Below are positions 29,790 through 38,503 of a DNA stretch of 64,000 bases, one piece after another. The DNA lies in NCBI RefSeq assembly GCF_009765355.1, contig NZ_VTHK01000002.1, forward strand, positions 62,001-126,000. The letters run 5' to 3'. The notes under the pieces are model-generated. The model searched no databases. It worked only from the letters and a program-made list of their open reading frames with translations, and had not been told where the DNA came from. Each line of letters starts with the position of its first letter. Positions within the stretch are counted from its first letter, which is position 1. The DNA is from Amycolatopsis anabasis. GTDB lineage: Bacteria > Actinomycetota > Actinomycetes > Mycobacteriales > Pseudonocardiaceae. The position numbers were made by a program, and so were the translations under genes.

Positions 29790-29817
29790 CCTTCTGGGTT
29801 ATGAGACGATCGGGTGT

Positions 29818-30702
29818 ATGGACCTCCTTCCGCTGCGCTATTTCCAGGTCGTCGCGCGCCACGAGCACATCAGCCGGGCCGCCGAGGAACTCCGCGTCGC
29901 CCAGCCTTCGATCAGCCGCACGATCGCCCGGCTCGAAACCGAACTCGGCGTTCCGCTGTTCGACCGGCAGGGGCGCCAGATCCGGCTGAACCGCTTCGGC
30001 GCCGCGTTTCTCCGCCGCGTGAACCGCGCGCTGGCCGAACTCGACGACGCGCGTCAGGAACTCACCGATGCCGCCGGACTCGAACACGGCACGGTTGCCG
30101 TCGCCTCGGAAACACTGCTCACGCTCACCAAGTTGCTCGCAGACTTCCGCAACGAGCATCCCGGGATCGGAATCCAGCTCTACCAGGCCACCGCCGAGCG
30201 GATGGCGCAGCAACTCGCCGCGCGCCAGGTCGATCTCTGCCTCGCCTCACAACCCGTCGCCGGGCCCGCCCTGCACACGGTCGAACTCGTGCGTGAGGAG
30301 GTCATGCTCGCGGTCCCACCCGCACATCCCCTCGCCGCCCGCCGGCGAATCCCGGTCGACGCCTTGGCCGACGAGCCGATCATCACCACCCGGCCCGGCT
30401 ACTGGCAACGCGCGCTGACCGACCGGCTGTTCGCCGCCGCCGGTCTCACCCCGAACGTGGTGGTGGAAGGAGACGAACTCGGCCCGCTGCAATTCCTGAT
30501 CCACGCCGGTCTCGGCGTCGGCCTGATTCCCGCCATGTCCCGCCGCGCGGGCACCTATCCCGCCGTCGGCTGGGTACACCTGAACAGCCCGGACAGTCAC
30601 CGCGTCCTCAGCATCGTCTGGCGCGAGGACGCCTACCTGTCCGCCGCCGCGCAACGTTTCCGAGATTTCGTCATCCACCGCCCAGCCGACCTCGGCGCGT
30701 AA
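29818..30702 (+). CDS. LysR family transcriptional regulator
   Basis: 294 residues, standard LTTR length. N-terminal winged HTH (DLLPLRYFQVVARHEHISRA, VAQPSISRTIARLETELG, FDRQGRQIRLNRFG), then a periplasmic-binding-protein-like effector domain (VASETLLTLTKLLADF, HAGLGVGLIPAMS). LTTRs usually activate divergent genes in response to a pathway metabolite. The divergent ligase-reductase operon is 154 bases away, so this protein is its probable activator, with the acid or aldehyde as a plausible co-inducer. The small membrane protein gene downstream (34-base gap) may be co-transcribed. Confidence 0.9.
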   Translation: MDLLPLRYFQVVARHEHISRAAEELRVAQPSISRTIARLETELGVPLFDRQGRQIRLNRFGAAFLRRVNRALAELDDARQELTDAAGLEHGTVAVASETLLTLTKLLADFRNEHPGIGIQLYQATAERMAQQLAARQVDLCLASQPVAGPALHTVELVREEVMLAVPPAHPLAARRRIPVDALADEPIITTRPGYWQRALTDRLFAAAGLTPNVVVEGDELGPLQFLIHAGLGVGLIPAMSRRAGTYPAVGWVHLNSPDSHRVLSIVWREDAYLSAAAQRFRDFVIHRPADLGA

Positions 30703-30736
30703 CGGCCGCCGCCGCGCTCTCGACAACGCCGCCGAT

Positions 30737-31111
30737 ATGAACCACACGCAGCCGAAGTCCTGGTCCTGGGCCGCCTGGCCGATCTCCGTGCTCGTCAATT
30801 TCACCCTGGGATATGCCCGGATCGTGCCTTACCTGATGCTCCTGGTGGTACTCGACAACACCGTGTTCGCCACCTTCGGCTGGACGCAACGCGACCCGAC
30901 TTTCAACGACGGGATCCTCGCCCCGCTTTTCGTCGCGGCGGTTTCCGTTCTGTTCGTCCTGGCAGTGTTCTTCCTCGTCAACATTTTCGTGGCCCGGCGG
31001 TCCACGCTTTCCGCGTGGTGGTACTGGATCCTGAACTCGGCATTGCTGCTCGTGCCGAGCATCGCGGTGAGCATCTGGCCCGACCTTTGGCGGACGATCC
31101 GCTGGTACTGA
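30737..31111 (+). CDS. Small integral membrane protein
   Basis: 124 residues with three or four hydrophobic helices (VPYLMLLVVLDNTVFATF; LAPLFVAAVSVLFVLAVFFL; WYWILNSALLLVPSIAVSIW) and Trp/Arg at the membrane borders, ending in WRTIRWY. No family motif recognised. ATG 30737 is the only sensible start, without a strong ribosome site. It follows the LysR gene closely and may share its transcript. Confidence 0.65.
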   Translation: MNHTQPKSWSWAAWPISVLVNFTLGYARIVPYLMLLVVLDNTVFATFGWTQRDPTFNDGILAPLFVAAVSVLFVLAVFFLVNIFVARRSTLSAWWYWILNSALLLVPSIAVSIWPDLWRTIRWY

Positions 31112-31291
31112 CCGGCTTCGGGCAACTTCACTCCTGGCTTGCGTTACTTCCAGCCATTTCCCTGCTTGCCCTCCGCGTGTTCTAGCGGGTGCCTACCGAT
31201 TCCGACCCAGGTGCCGGGATGTGCGGCGCGTCCTGGTCCGTGTCGACCGGCTGATTGCTGACTAGGTCGGCCCGACACTTCTTGGCAATGC

Positions 31292-32530
31292 TCAGTGCGG
31301 CGGTGGTGGTTCTGGTGTGGCGGGATCGGTGATGGGTTCGGGGGTGTTGGTGTAGGTGCGGCCGAGGTCGGAGGTCCAGAGGATTTCGCCGTGTTGGTTC
31401 TTGGTGACATGCCAGAAGGGGGATTGTGCGAAGCGGTGGTGGCGTCGGCAGAAGGGGTCGCGGATGTGTTCGTCGGTGGTGCCGTCCTTGTTGTGGGGTA
31501 TTCGGTGCTCGAAGTCGCATTTTTCGGCGGTTCGGTTGCAGGCGGTGTAAGAGCAGTATCGGTTGCGCAGGTTGGCCAACTCCTTGAGTTGTCGTGAGGG
31601 CCGGTAGCGCCTGGCAGCGAGTTTCTTGGCATAGCCCTGGTCGTCGACGAGGACACCGGACCACACCGCCTTCAGATCGAAGGCGAGTTCGCGTAATCGC
31701 TGCGCGGGCAGGGGCCCGTAGCCGCGGAGTTCACCAGGCAGGTTGTCCAGGCCGAGCAGCGTACTGGCGTTCATGGTCACGTACACGTTGGTGGTGACCG
31801 TGCTGGCGTTCTTGCCCAGTACGAGGTCTCGGAGCACGTCGGCGCGGAGTTGTTTTCTGGTGCGGGGTTCATCGGGGCCGGCGACTTCGCGGGCGATGCT
31901 GTCGATGCGTTGGGCCATGGCCAGGACATCGTGGGAGGGCAGGAACGCGTGGAACCAGGACATGCCGTCTTCGCGGTGCGCCACCGCGGTGCGCCGCTCG
32001 GCCTTGCGCGACCGGCACCGCTCGTCGGCGCCGTCCGGGTCGACCTTCAACACCGCCCAGCGAACCGTGTCATACAACTGGCGTGGGGTTCTCTCCAGCA
32101 CACGGGGGAAGATCCGTGTCTCGACCTCGTGTGCCTTCTCGAGTGAGAGGACCGTGGTGGCGCGTTCGATCTGCGCGGCGCGAGCGGGATCCAGGCGACC
32201 CTTGGCCAGCGCGCCCAAGGTTTCCGGCAGCCGGTGGATCAGGGCGTGTGCCAAGGCCAGATCGCTGCCGGCTTTGGGAACGGACACCTTGAGCTCGCAC
32301 GCCAGGGTGTCGGGCACGCCAGCCGCGGCGTCCTCCGGCCGCTGTCGGGCGAATTGTTCGATCGCGCGCAGGCGGACGGCTTCCAGCATGGATTGGACCT
32401 CGGTGACCGCGCGGGCGAGTTGGAGGGAATCCACCGCGTCGCAGGTGCCTACGTCGACGTCGAGGAGTTCGTTGATGTCCCAGCCGGGAGGGGTGGGATC
32501 TGGGCCTAGGAACTTGTCGTAATCAATCAC
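31292..32530 (-). CDS. DUF222 HNH endonuclease-domain protein (13E12-like), SOS-controlled
   Basis: 412 residues from GTG 32530. N-terminal DUF222 domain (helical; VTEVQSMLEAVRLRAIEQFA, KGRLDPARAAQIERAT, PRQLYDTVRWAVLKVDP) and a C-terminal HNH nuclease: NRYCSYTACNRTAEKCDFEH with zinc-like cysteines, then HNKDGTT and CRRHHRFAQ. This is the family called 13E12 repeats in mycobacteria, often multi-copy and linked to DNA damage. A perfect LexA-type palindrome lies 15 bases upstream of the start. The frame stays open upstream to 32920, but that would place the operator inside the gene. No ribosome site is visible, so the message may be leaderless. Confidence 0.85.
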   Translation of the reverse strand: MIDYDKFLGPDPTPPGWDINELLDVDVGTCDAVDSLQLARAVTEVQSMLEAVRLRAIEQFARQRPEDAAAGVPDTLACELKVSVPKAGSDLALAHALIHRLPETLGALAKGRLDPARAAQIERATTVLSLEKAHEVETRIFPRVLERTPRQLYDTVRWAVLKVDPDGADERCRSRKAERRTAVAHREDGMSWFHAFLPSHDVLAMAQRIDSIAREVAGPDEPRTRKQLRADVLRDLVLGKNASTVTTNVYVTMNASTLLGLDNLPGELRGYGPLPAQRLRELAFDLKAVWSGVLVDDQGYAKKLAARRYRPSRQLKELANLRNRYCSYTACNRTAEKCDFEHRIPHNKDGTTDEHIRDPFCRRHHRFAQSPFWHVTKNQHGEILWTSDLGRTYTNTPEPITDPATPEPPPPH

Positions 32531-32544
32531 ATGCGCTACGTTAC

Positions 32545-32560
32545 TCGAACACGTGTTCGA
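32545..32560. promoter_or_regulatory. LexA/SOS box upstream of the DUF222-HNH gene
   Basis: TCGAACACGTGTTCGA, a perfect 16-bp palindrome matching the actinobacterial LexA consensus TCGAAC-N4-GTTCGA. It ends 15 bases from the GTG start of the minus-strand gene, an ideal repression position. Confidence 0.85.
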
Positions 32561-32732
32561 ACACAACCGGGAATGTTGCAGATCGATTCGACCTGGCCAC
32601 GGCGCGGGCGTGGGTTGGGCCGGGATTCGCGTCGACGGCTCCCAGTTCTTGGAATCAGACGAAGGTATGTAGTCGTGTGGTCCCCGCGCTGACACGCTCG
32701 GTGTGGGTGCTGCGAACGGGAGGAGAGCGGCG

Positions 32733-34307
32733 ATGAAGGTGCTGGCGGCGATCGTGACCGGGGTGCTGATCGGGGCGATGGCGCCTTCGGTCGCCGAGGC
32801 GCGACCGGCGGCCCCGGTCGCGCAACCCGCGGAGAAGGCTCCGCTTCCCGGTGCGGCGAAGAATGTCCAGCTGCGCAAGGCCTTGCCGGACACCGAGGGC
32901 GCCATTTCGATCAACTTCATGGACTACCGCACCGGCCCCTTCCAGCACCGCGACGTGATGTTCGTGAGCGGGAAGTTCGGCCTGCGCACCTATGACGTGT
33001 CGAACCCGGACGAGCCGGTTCTGCTCGACCACCTCACCAAGCAGGAACTCGCGCTGCCCGGTGACGATGTCGCCCAGCGGTTCTGGGAGAACGAGGACGT
33101 GAGCGTGGACCCCAGCCGCAAGCTGGTGTTCCTCGCCCGGGAGCGCACGGCATTCGGTCGGCAGGGTGGCGCGGAACGGCCGACCGGTGTGTACATCGTC
33201 TCGGCGGCGGATCCGGCCGATCTGCGGTTGGAGAGCTTCGCGCAGATGGGCACCGGGCACATCACCACCTGCATCAACGACTGCAGGTACCTCTGGACGA
33301 CCGGGTATGACGGCACGCCGTCCACCGATCCGGACACCTATCGCCGTTCGGGCAAGGTGTTCGTCACCGACATCCGGGATCCGCGCAACCCCAGGACCCT
33401 GCCGACCTATGTGGACCTCGGCCGCAACCAGGGCGAGACGCATATGACCCACGACGTGCAGGTGGACGCGGCCGGCGTGGCGTGGGTCGCCGGCACCGGC
33501 GGCACCCGCGGTTACCGGACTTCGGGATGGCACTGGGACCCGGTGGCCAAACGAGTGCGCGAGGCGACCGCGATCGACCCGATTCCCTATGCGGGCGGCG
33601 GAGTTCCGAAGACGACCATGCCCACGGCCTTCTCGCACAACTCGTTCCGGCCGGTGGGCAGCAGGCTGTCCGATGGGCCGAGGCCGACCAGGGAGAACCC
33701 GGCGGGCAGCCTGCTGCTGCACACCGAGGAAGCGTTCGGCTCGCCGACCTGCAAGGACCAGGGCCGGTTCGTGATCTCCTCGCTGCAGGGTTCCGACCAG
33801 GGCCAGTCGTGGCGGGCGACCCCGGACAAGCCATTCCACCTCCGCACGGTCGGCATTTGGACCCCGGACGACCAGGAGGGCACCCTCCCCGGTCCGGACA
33901 CGTTCTGCTCCGCGCACTATTTCGATGTGCAGCAACGGATCGTGGCCTATTCCTGGTACGAGCAGGGCACCCGGTTCCTGGACATCAGCAACCCGGCGAA
34001 GCCGATCCAGATCGCGTACTGGCGGCCGGAGGGCGCCACCTCGTTCGCGCCCTACTGGCACAAGGGCCGGGTGTTCCTCGCCGACCTTTCCCGCGGGGTG
34101 GAGATCCTCAGCCTCACCGAGGACGCCTACCAGGCGCAGCGCACCGCTTCCAACGTGACGCTGCGAACCGTGCCGGGCCAGGTCACCGCCGGTCCCGCGG
34201 GCGCCCCGCGCAACCGTCTGCCGCTCAAACCGGATCCGGACTACGGGCACGCGTGCCCGATGCTCGAGGGCCGAGAGTGCGAACCGGGTTCGGTTTCCTG
34301 CTGCTAG
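32733..34307 (+). CDS. Secreted LVIVD-repeat-like protein
   Basis: 524 residues. Signal peptide residues 1-23 (MKVLAAIVTGVLIGAMAPSV, cleavage AEA/RPA). The mature part reads as a beta-propeller with LVIVD-type blades: LRTYDVSNPDEPVLLDHL, VFVTDIRDPRNPRTL and TRFLDISNPAKPIQIAYW, each with an x-D-(I/V)-x-(N/D)P core. Several His/Asp clusters (GHITTCINDC, ETHMTHDVQVD, AFSHNSFRP) could bind metal. The C-terminus has four cysteines (HACPMLEGREC, SVSCC), suggesting disulfides. ATG 32733 follows GGGAGGAG. Related proteins are surface-exposed or secreted; function unknown. Confidence 0.8.
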   Translation: MKVLAAIVTGVLIGAMAPSVAEARPAAPVAQPAEKAPLPGAAKNVQLRKALPDTEGAISINFMDYRTGPFQHRDVMFVSGKFGLRTYDVSNPDEPVLLDHLTKQELALPGDDVAQRFWENEDVSVDPSRKLVFLARERTAFGRQGGAERPTGVYIVSAADPADLRLESFAQMGTGHITTCINDCRYLWTTGYDGTPSTDPDTYRRSGKVFVTDIRDPRNPRTLPTYVDLGRNQGETHMTHDVQVDAAGVAWVAGTGGTRGYRTSGWHWDPVAKRVREATAIDPIPYAGGGVPKTTMPTAFSHNSFRPVGSRLSDGPRPTRENPAGSLLLHTEEAFGSPTCKDQGRFVISSLQGSDQGQSWRATPDKPFHLRTVGIWTPDDQEGTLPGPDTFCSAHYFDVQQRIVAYSWYEQGTRFLDISNPAKPIQIAYWRPEGATSFAPYWHKGRVFLADLSRGVEILSLTEDAYQAQRTASNVTLRTVPGQVTAGPAGAPRNRLPLKPDPDYGHACPMLEGRECEPGSVSCC

Positions 34308-34336
34308 AACCGCTGGCGGTTTAGTCGCCTTCCATC

Positions 34337-34693
34337 GTGGCCACGGACTGCCTGGTCTGTGCCCAACATCGCGGCGAAGGGCCGCTTGCCTGTCCCCGGA
34401 TCTGGGCCGGTCGGCGCGTCATCGTGTCGCACCGGCCCCCGACGAGGACGGCCTCGCGGTTCCGGGCTGCCTCTTCGTCGAGACGCCGGCGGCGCACTCC
34501 CGCGCTCGACATGCTCACCGAGGCGGAAGTCATCGGCGTCGCCCAAGCGGCCTGGCGCGCGGCCCACGCGCTGCGCGACGACTACGCCCGGACCGAGGCC
34601 GAGAGTTGGCTGGCCGCGCCGCGCTACCGGGAACCCGAACTCGCCGACCTGTGTGCGCGGCTCGCGGCCTACTTCGACGACACGGTGGCCTGA
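34337..34693 (+). CDS. HIT-like protein N-terminal half with a compensated frameshift
   Basis: The open frame (118 residues, GTG 34337) starts DCLVCAQHRGEGPLA and VIVSHRP like small actinobacterial HIT-family proteins, then reads 15 residues of Arg/Ser-rich noise, then resumes RTPALDMLTEAEVIGVAQAA. The missing piece (PDEDGLAVPGCLFVET) is present in another frame at 34441-34485. One base appears lost in the C-run at 34436-34440 and one gained at about 34486. The C-terminus (ESWLAAPRYREPELADLCA) replaces the expected catalytic HxHxH region, so even the restored protein lacks the histidine triad. Real decay or base-level sequence error. Confidence 0.5.
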   Translation: MATDCLVCAQHRGEGPLACPRIWAGRRVIVSHRPPTRTASRFRAASSSRRRRRTPALDMLTEAEVIGVAQAAWRAAHALRDDYARTEAESWLAAPRYREPELADLCARLAAYFDDTVA

Positions 34694-34718
34694 CCCGTGA
34701 ATCCACCCGTCTTGACGT

Positions 34719-34734
34719 GTGAATCCCGATTCAC
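34719..34734. promoter_or_regulatory. Operator 1 of the P450 operon
   Basis: GTGAATC-CC-GATTCAC, 7-bp arms, in the promoter region of the P450-TetR-acyl-CoA dehydrogenase operon. A lone half-site GTGAATCC also occurs at 34697-34704. Confidence 0.7.
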
Positions 34735-34739
34735 TACTG

Positions 34740-34757
34740 TGTGAATCCGGATTCACA
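34740..34757. promoter_or_regulatory. Operator 2 of the P450 operon
   Basis: TGTGAATCCGGATTCACA, a perfect 18-bp palindrome 22 bases before the P450 start. It shares its half-site with operator 1, with centres 22 bp apart. The likely ligand is the TetR protein encoded as the second gene of the operon. Confidence 0.78.
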
Positions 34758-34779
34758 CCCTGTCGATCAGGAGGCGACG

Positions 34780-36165
34780 ATGCCTGCCGAATCCTCGAGA
34801 ACACGCACCCTTCCCGCCAAATCGCCGAGCCTGCCGCCCGGGCCGCGTCAACCGGCCGCGCTGCAAGCCGCACGGTGGTTGCTCGGCTCGACCTCGTTCC
34901 TGGAGCGCTGCCAGGCGCGCTTCGGTGACCTGTTCACCGTGAACCTGGTCGCGAAGGCGGCCGCCGGACCCGCGGCCGACCGGAACCAGGGCCGCTGGGT
35001 CTTCCTCGCCGATCCCGAGCACGTCCGGCAGGTCTTCACCGCGGACCCCGAGATCGTGCGCACCGGTGACACCAACCGGTTCCTGGAGCCGCTCGTCGGC
35101 CCGAGGTCGATCCTCGTGCTGGACGAACCCGGGCATCGGGGGCAGCGCAAGCTGATGTTGCCGCCGCTGCACGGTGAACGCGTCCGGAACTACGGCACGC
35201 TGATCTCCCGCGTCGCCGAGGCGGACCTGGCGCGCTGGCCGGTCGGCGAGCCGTTCGCGCTGTGGCCCCGGATGCAGGCGATCACGCTCGAGGTCATCGT
35301 CCGCGCGGTCTTCGGCATCGCCGAACCACGGCGAATCGCCCGCGTGACCGCGTTGCTGGGCCGCATGCTCAACCGGATGACGAACGCGCGCTGGCTTCTC
35401 GTCCAGTCGCTACTCGCCACGGTGGCGGAATCGACGGGACACAAGGGAACCGCGCGCCGCCTGATCGGTCCCGTCGACGAGGTGATCCGCACCGAGATCG
35501 CCCATCGGCGTGCCGCGACCGATCTGGACCAGCGCGACGACATCCTGTCGCTGCTCGTCCGCGCCGAATACGCCGACGGTTCGCCGATGAGCGACGACGA
35601 ACTGCGCGACGAGCTGATGACCCTGCTGATCGCCGGGCACGAATCGACCGCCACCGCCCTGGCCTGGGCGTTCGAGCTGCTGCTGCGGCATCCGGACAAG
35701 GTGGCGCGCGTGCGCGAGGAAACCGAGGCCGGGCTGGACGACTACGCCGGGGCGGTGGCTCAGGAGACGCTGCGCCTGCGCCCGGTGGTGCCGTTCGTCC
35801 TGCGCAACCTCGCGCAGCCGATGGAAATCGGCGGTCACCTGTTGCCGGCCGGGACGTGGCTCGCGCCGTGCGCCTACCTGATCCATCGCCGCGAGGACGT
35901 GTACCCGGAACCACTCCGCTTCCGGCCCGAACGTTTCCTCGAACGGCCCGCGGGCGCCACCACGTGGTTGCCGTTCGGCGGCGGGGTCCGCCGTTGCCTG
36001 GGCGCGAGTTTCGCCCAGCTGGAAATGCGGCGCGTGCTGCAGACCGTTCTCGCGCACGCCGATCTGGTCCCGGCACGGGGAAAAGCCGAGAAGATCCGCG
36101 CCCGGTTCATCACCCTCGCACCCGCACGGGGTGCTCGAGTCCTCCTGGAAGGCGGCGGGAAATGA
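34780..36165 (+). CDS. Cytochrome P450
   Basis: 461 residues. All P450 landmarks are present: I-helix oxygen-binding AGHESTATALAW, K-helix ETLRLRP, and heme-binding FGGGVRRCLGA with the thiolate Cys at about residue 406. The general shape (GxST-type AGHEST, LPPGP proline region near the N-terminus) resembles CYP110/CYP102-like hydroxylases of fatty acids, alkanes or terpenes rather than macrolide P450s; the substrate is unknown. ATG 34780 follows AGGAGG; the 13 extra residues from 34741 cover the operator. Its stop overlaps the TetR start (ATGA). No ferredoxin gene is adjacent. Confidence 0.93.
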   Translation: MPAESSRTRTLPAKSPSLPPGPRQPAALQAARWLLGSTSFLERCQARFGDLFTVNLVAKAAAGPAADRNQGRWVFLADPEHVRQVFTADPEIVRTGDTNRFLEPLVGPRSILVLDEPGHRGQRKLMLPPLHGERVRNYGTLISRVAEADLARWPVGEPFALWPRMQAITLEVIVRAVFGIAEPRRIARVTALLGRMLNRMTNARWLLVQSLLATVAESTGHKGTARRLIGPVDEVIRTEIAHRRAATDLDQRDDILSLLVRAEYADGSPMSDDELRDELMTLLIAGHESTATALAWAFELLLRHPDKVARVREETEAGLDDYAGAVAQETLRLRPVVPFVLRNLAQPMEIGGHLLPAGTWLAPCAYLIHRREDVYPEPLRFRPERFLERPAGATTWLPFGGGVRRCLGASFAQLEMRRVLQTVLAHADLVPARGKAEKIRARFITLAPARGARVLLEGGGK

Positions 36166-36767
36166 ACGACACCAAGACGGTCAGCACGCGGGAGCGGCTG
36201 CTGCGGGCGGCCGCCGAGCTGATCCAGGAGGGCGGTTACGCGACCGCTTCGGTGGGCGCCATCGCCGAACGCGCCGGACTCGCGACGGGCGCGCTCTACC
36301 GGCACTTCCCGTCCAAGGCCGAACTGTTCGTCGAGGTCTTCCGCGAGGCCGCGGAGCGGGAACTCGCCGCGATGCGGGCGGCGTCCGCGCGGTCCGCCGA
36401 GTTCGCGCGGCGGTTCGAGGCGGTCATCCACACCTACGCGACCGGCGCGCTGCGCAACCGCCGCCTCGCCTGGGCCCTGGTCTACGAGCCCGTCGACCCG
36501 CTCGTCGACGCCGAACGGCTGGCGTACCGGCGCCGCTACCGCGACGGCATGATCGAGCTGCTGCGGGAAGGCCTTGCCGCGCAAGCGATTCCGGAGCAGG
36601 ACGTCGAGCTCGCCGCGGCGGCCGTGGTCGGTGCGATCGCCGAGGCGCTGGTCGGCCCCCTGTCGCCGGTCGCGGGCCGGACGCCCGGTGAGGAGGAGAT
36701 CATCGCGGCGATCATCGGTTTCTGCGCCCGGGCGATCGGCCTGGACCGGGGGAGGCCATCCCGATGA
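36162..36767 (+). CDS. TetR family regulator, internal to the P450 operon
   Basis: 201 residues. N-terminal TetR HTH (RERLLRAAAELIQEGGYATA, IAERAGLATGALYRHFPSK) and a helical ligand domain ending with the TetR_C-like AAAAVVGAIAEALVGPL. It starts with ATGA overlapping the P450 stop, and its own TGA overlaps the next gene as ATGA, so all three proteins are made from one mRNA. Being encoded inside the operon suggests negative autoregulation through the two GTGAATCC palindromes upstream of the P450 gene. Confidence 0.9.
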   Translation: MNDTKTVSTRERLLRAAAELIQEGGYATASVGAIAERAGLATGALYRHFPSKAELFVEVFREAAERELAAMRAASARSAEFARRFEAVIHTYATGALRNRRLAWALVYEPVDPLVDAERLAYRRRYRDGMIELLREGLAAQAIPEQDVELAAAAVVGAIAEALVGPLSPVAGRTPGEEEIIAAIIGFCARAIGLDRGRPSR

Positions 36768-38275
36768 ACCTGTACGAGACCGACTTGGCTCTGCGCGAGG
36801 CACTGGACCGCGAAGGTGGAGCCTGGGGTGCCGAACGCGTCCGCGAACTCGGCGAGATCGCGGGTTCGGCGGACGCCCGCGAGCACTCCCGCCGCGCTGA
36901 GTGGAACGGCCCGCGCCTGCACACCCACGACCTCGAAGGCCGCCGCATCGACGAGATCGAGTGCGATCCCTCCTGGCACTGGCTGCTGTCCACGGGAATC
37001 GAGCACGGGGTGGCTTCGCTGCCGTGGCGCGAGAACCGTCCCGGCGCCCACGCCGTCCGCGTCGCGCTGGGCCACCTGTGGGGGCAGCTCGACACCGGCG
37101 TGATGTGCCCGTTGATCATGACCTTCGCGGCCGTGCCGGTGTTGCGGAAATACGGTGGCGAGGCCGCCGCGGAGTGGATCGATCGCCTCACCACGGGCGC
37201 GCTCGCCGGGCAGGCGTACACCGAGAAACAGGGCGGTTCCGATCTCCGGCGAACCACGACTCGTGCGATTCCGTTGGCGGACGGCGATTTCGAGTTGCAC
37301 GGGCACAAGTGGTTCGTCTCCGCGCCGATGTGCGATGTGTTCCTGACGCTCGCCCAGACCGATCGGGGCCTGTCCTGTTTCCTGGCAGAACGCCAGGCCG
37401 GCCTCGAAATCGTGCGGCTCAAGGAAAAACTGGGCACCCGATCGCTGCCGACGGCCGAGGTGGAGTTGCGCGGGGTCCGGGCCCGCCTGATCGGTGAGGA
37501 GGGGCGCGGGATGGCGCCCCTGCTGGAAAACGTGAACCACGCGCGGCTCGGCCCGGCGGTCGCCCCCGAAATGCGGGCCGCGCTGGTCCGCGCGCTGCAC
37601 CACGCCCGCCACCGCACGGCGTTCGGCGCCGCGCTCGCCGAGCAACCGGCCATGCGCAACGTGCTCGCCGATCTGGCCCTCGACTCCGAGGCGGCCACGG
37701 CGACGGCCCTGCGGCTGGCCCGCGCCTACCAGGACTACGACTCGCCGTTCCGGCGGCTGGCCACCACGGTGAACGAGTTCTGGGGTTGCGGCCGGGTCAC
37801 CGGCTTCGTCGCGGAAGCGCTGCAATGCCTGGGCGGCAACGGGTACAGCGAGCAGTCCGGGATGCCCCGGCTGCTGCGGGACGCCGCCGTGCATCCGATC
37901 TGGGAGGGCTCCGGCAACGTCATCGCGCTCGACGTGCTTCGCGCGATGGCCCGGGAACCCGAGGCGGTCGAGGCCTTCGTCGCCGAGTGCGAACTCGCCC
38001 GGGGTGGTGACCACACCTTGGACCGCCACCTCGACCGTCTGAAAAGGACGTTGAAAACCGTAGCGGAGGACGGGGATCCGCAGTTCCTCGCGCGCCGGGT
38101 CGCCGAAGATCTCGCGGTGGGCTTCCAGGCGAGCCTGCTCGTGCGGCACGCCCCCGCCTTCGTGGCCGACGCCTACTGCGCCGGTCGCCTCGGGGAGGAT
38201 CGCGGCCGCGGATACGGAACCTTGCCTTCCGGTATTGCCGCCGACGCGATCCTCGAACGCGCCCTGCCGAGCTGA
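36764..38275 (+). CDS. Acyl-CoA dehydrogenase, AidB-like
   Basis: 503 residues, longer than classical acyl-CoA dehydrogenases and matching the AidB/isovaleryl branch. Seen are the FAD-site signature AYTEKQGGSDLRRTTT, GHKWFVSAPMCDVFL, LKEKLGTRSLPTAEVEL, the helical domain MRNVLADLALDSEAATATAL and VHPIWEGSGNVIALDVLRA, where AidB-type proteins carry the conserved Arg-Glu region. It probably oxidises an acyl-CoA; AidB itself also binds DNA in E. coli. As third gene of the P450-TetR operon, it likely acts on the same hydrophobic substrate as the P450. Confidence 0.88.
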   Translation: MNLYETDLALREALDREGGAWGAERVRELGEIAGSADAREHSRRAEWNGPRLHTHDLEGRRIDEIECDPSWHWLLSTGIEHGVASLPWRENRPGAHAVRVALGHLWGQLDTGVMCPLIMTFAAVPVLRKYGGEAAAEWIDRLTTGALAGQAYTEKQGGSDLRRTTTRAIPLADGDFELHGHKWFVSAPMCDVFLTLAQTDRGLSCFLAERQAGLEIVRLKEKLGTRSLPTAEVELRGVRARLIGEEGRGMAPLLENVNHARLGPAVAPEMRAALVRALHHARHRTAFGAALAEQPAMRNVLADLALDSEAATATALRLARAYQDYDSPFRRLATTVNEFWGCGRVTGFVAEALQCLGGNGYSEQSGMPRLLRDAAVHPIWEGSGNVIALDVLRAMAREPEAVEAFVAECELARGGDHTLDRHLDRLKRTLKTVAEDGDPQFLARRVAEDLAVGFQASLLVRHAPAFVADAYCAGRLGEDRGRGYGTLPSGIAADAILERALPS

Positions 38276-38503
38276 CAGAACGCTGACTCACCCCTGAGGT
38301 TCAGGCCGACCGTATCGGGGATTCCCCTGATCCGCATCGCTCTTGAGGATGAGACCGCGATCCGGCGCACGACCGATGCCCCGTACGTAACCGGTCCCTA
38401 CGATCGGTCCCGGGTAATGCCACAGGCGACAATTCCGGGCCCGTGGCGCGGTGCCGTCGATCCGAAAAACGGGTCGAGACACAAAGGGATCGGGCAGGGG
38501 GAC

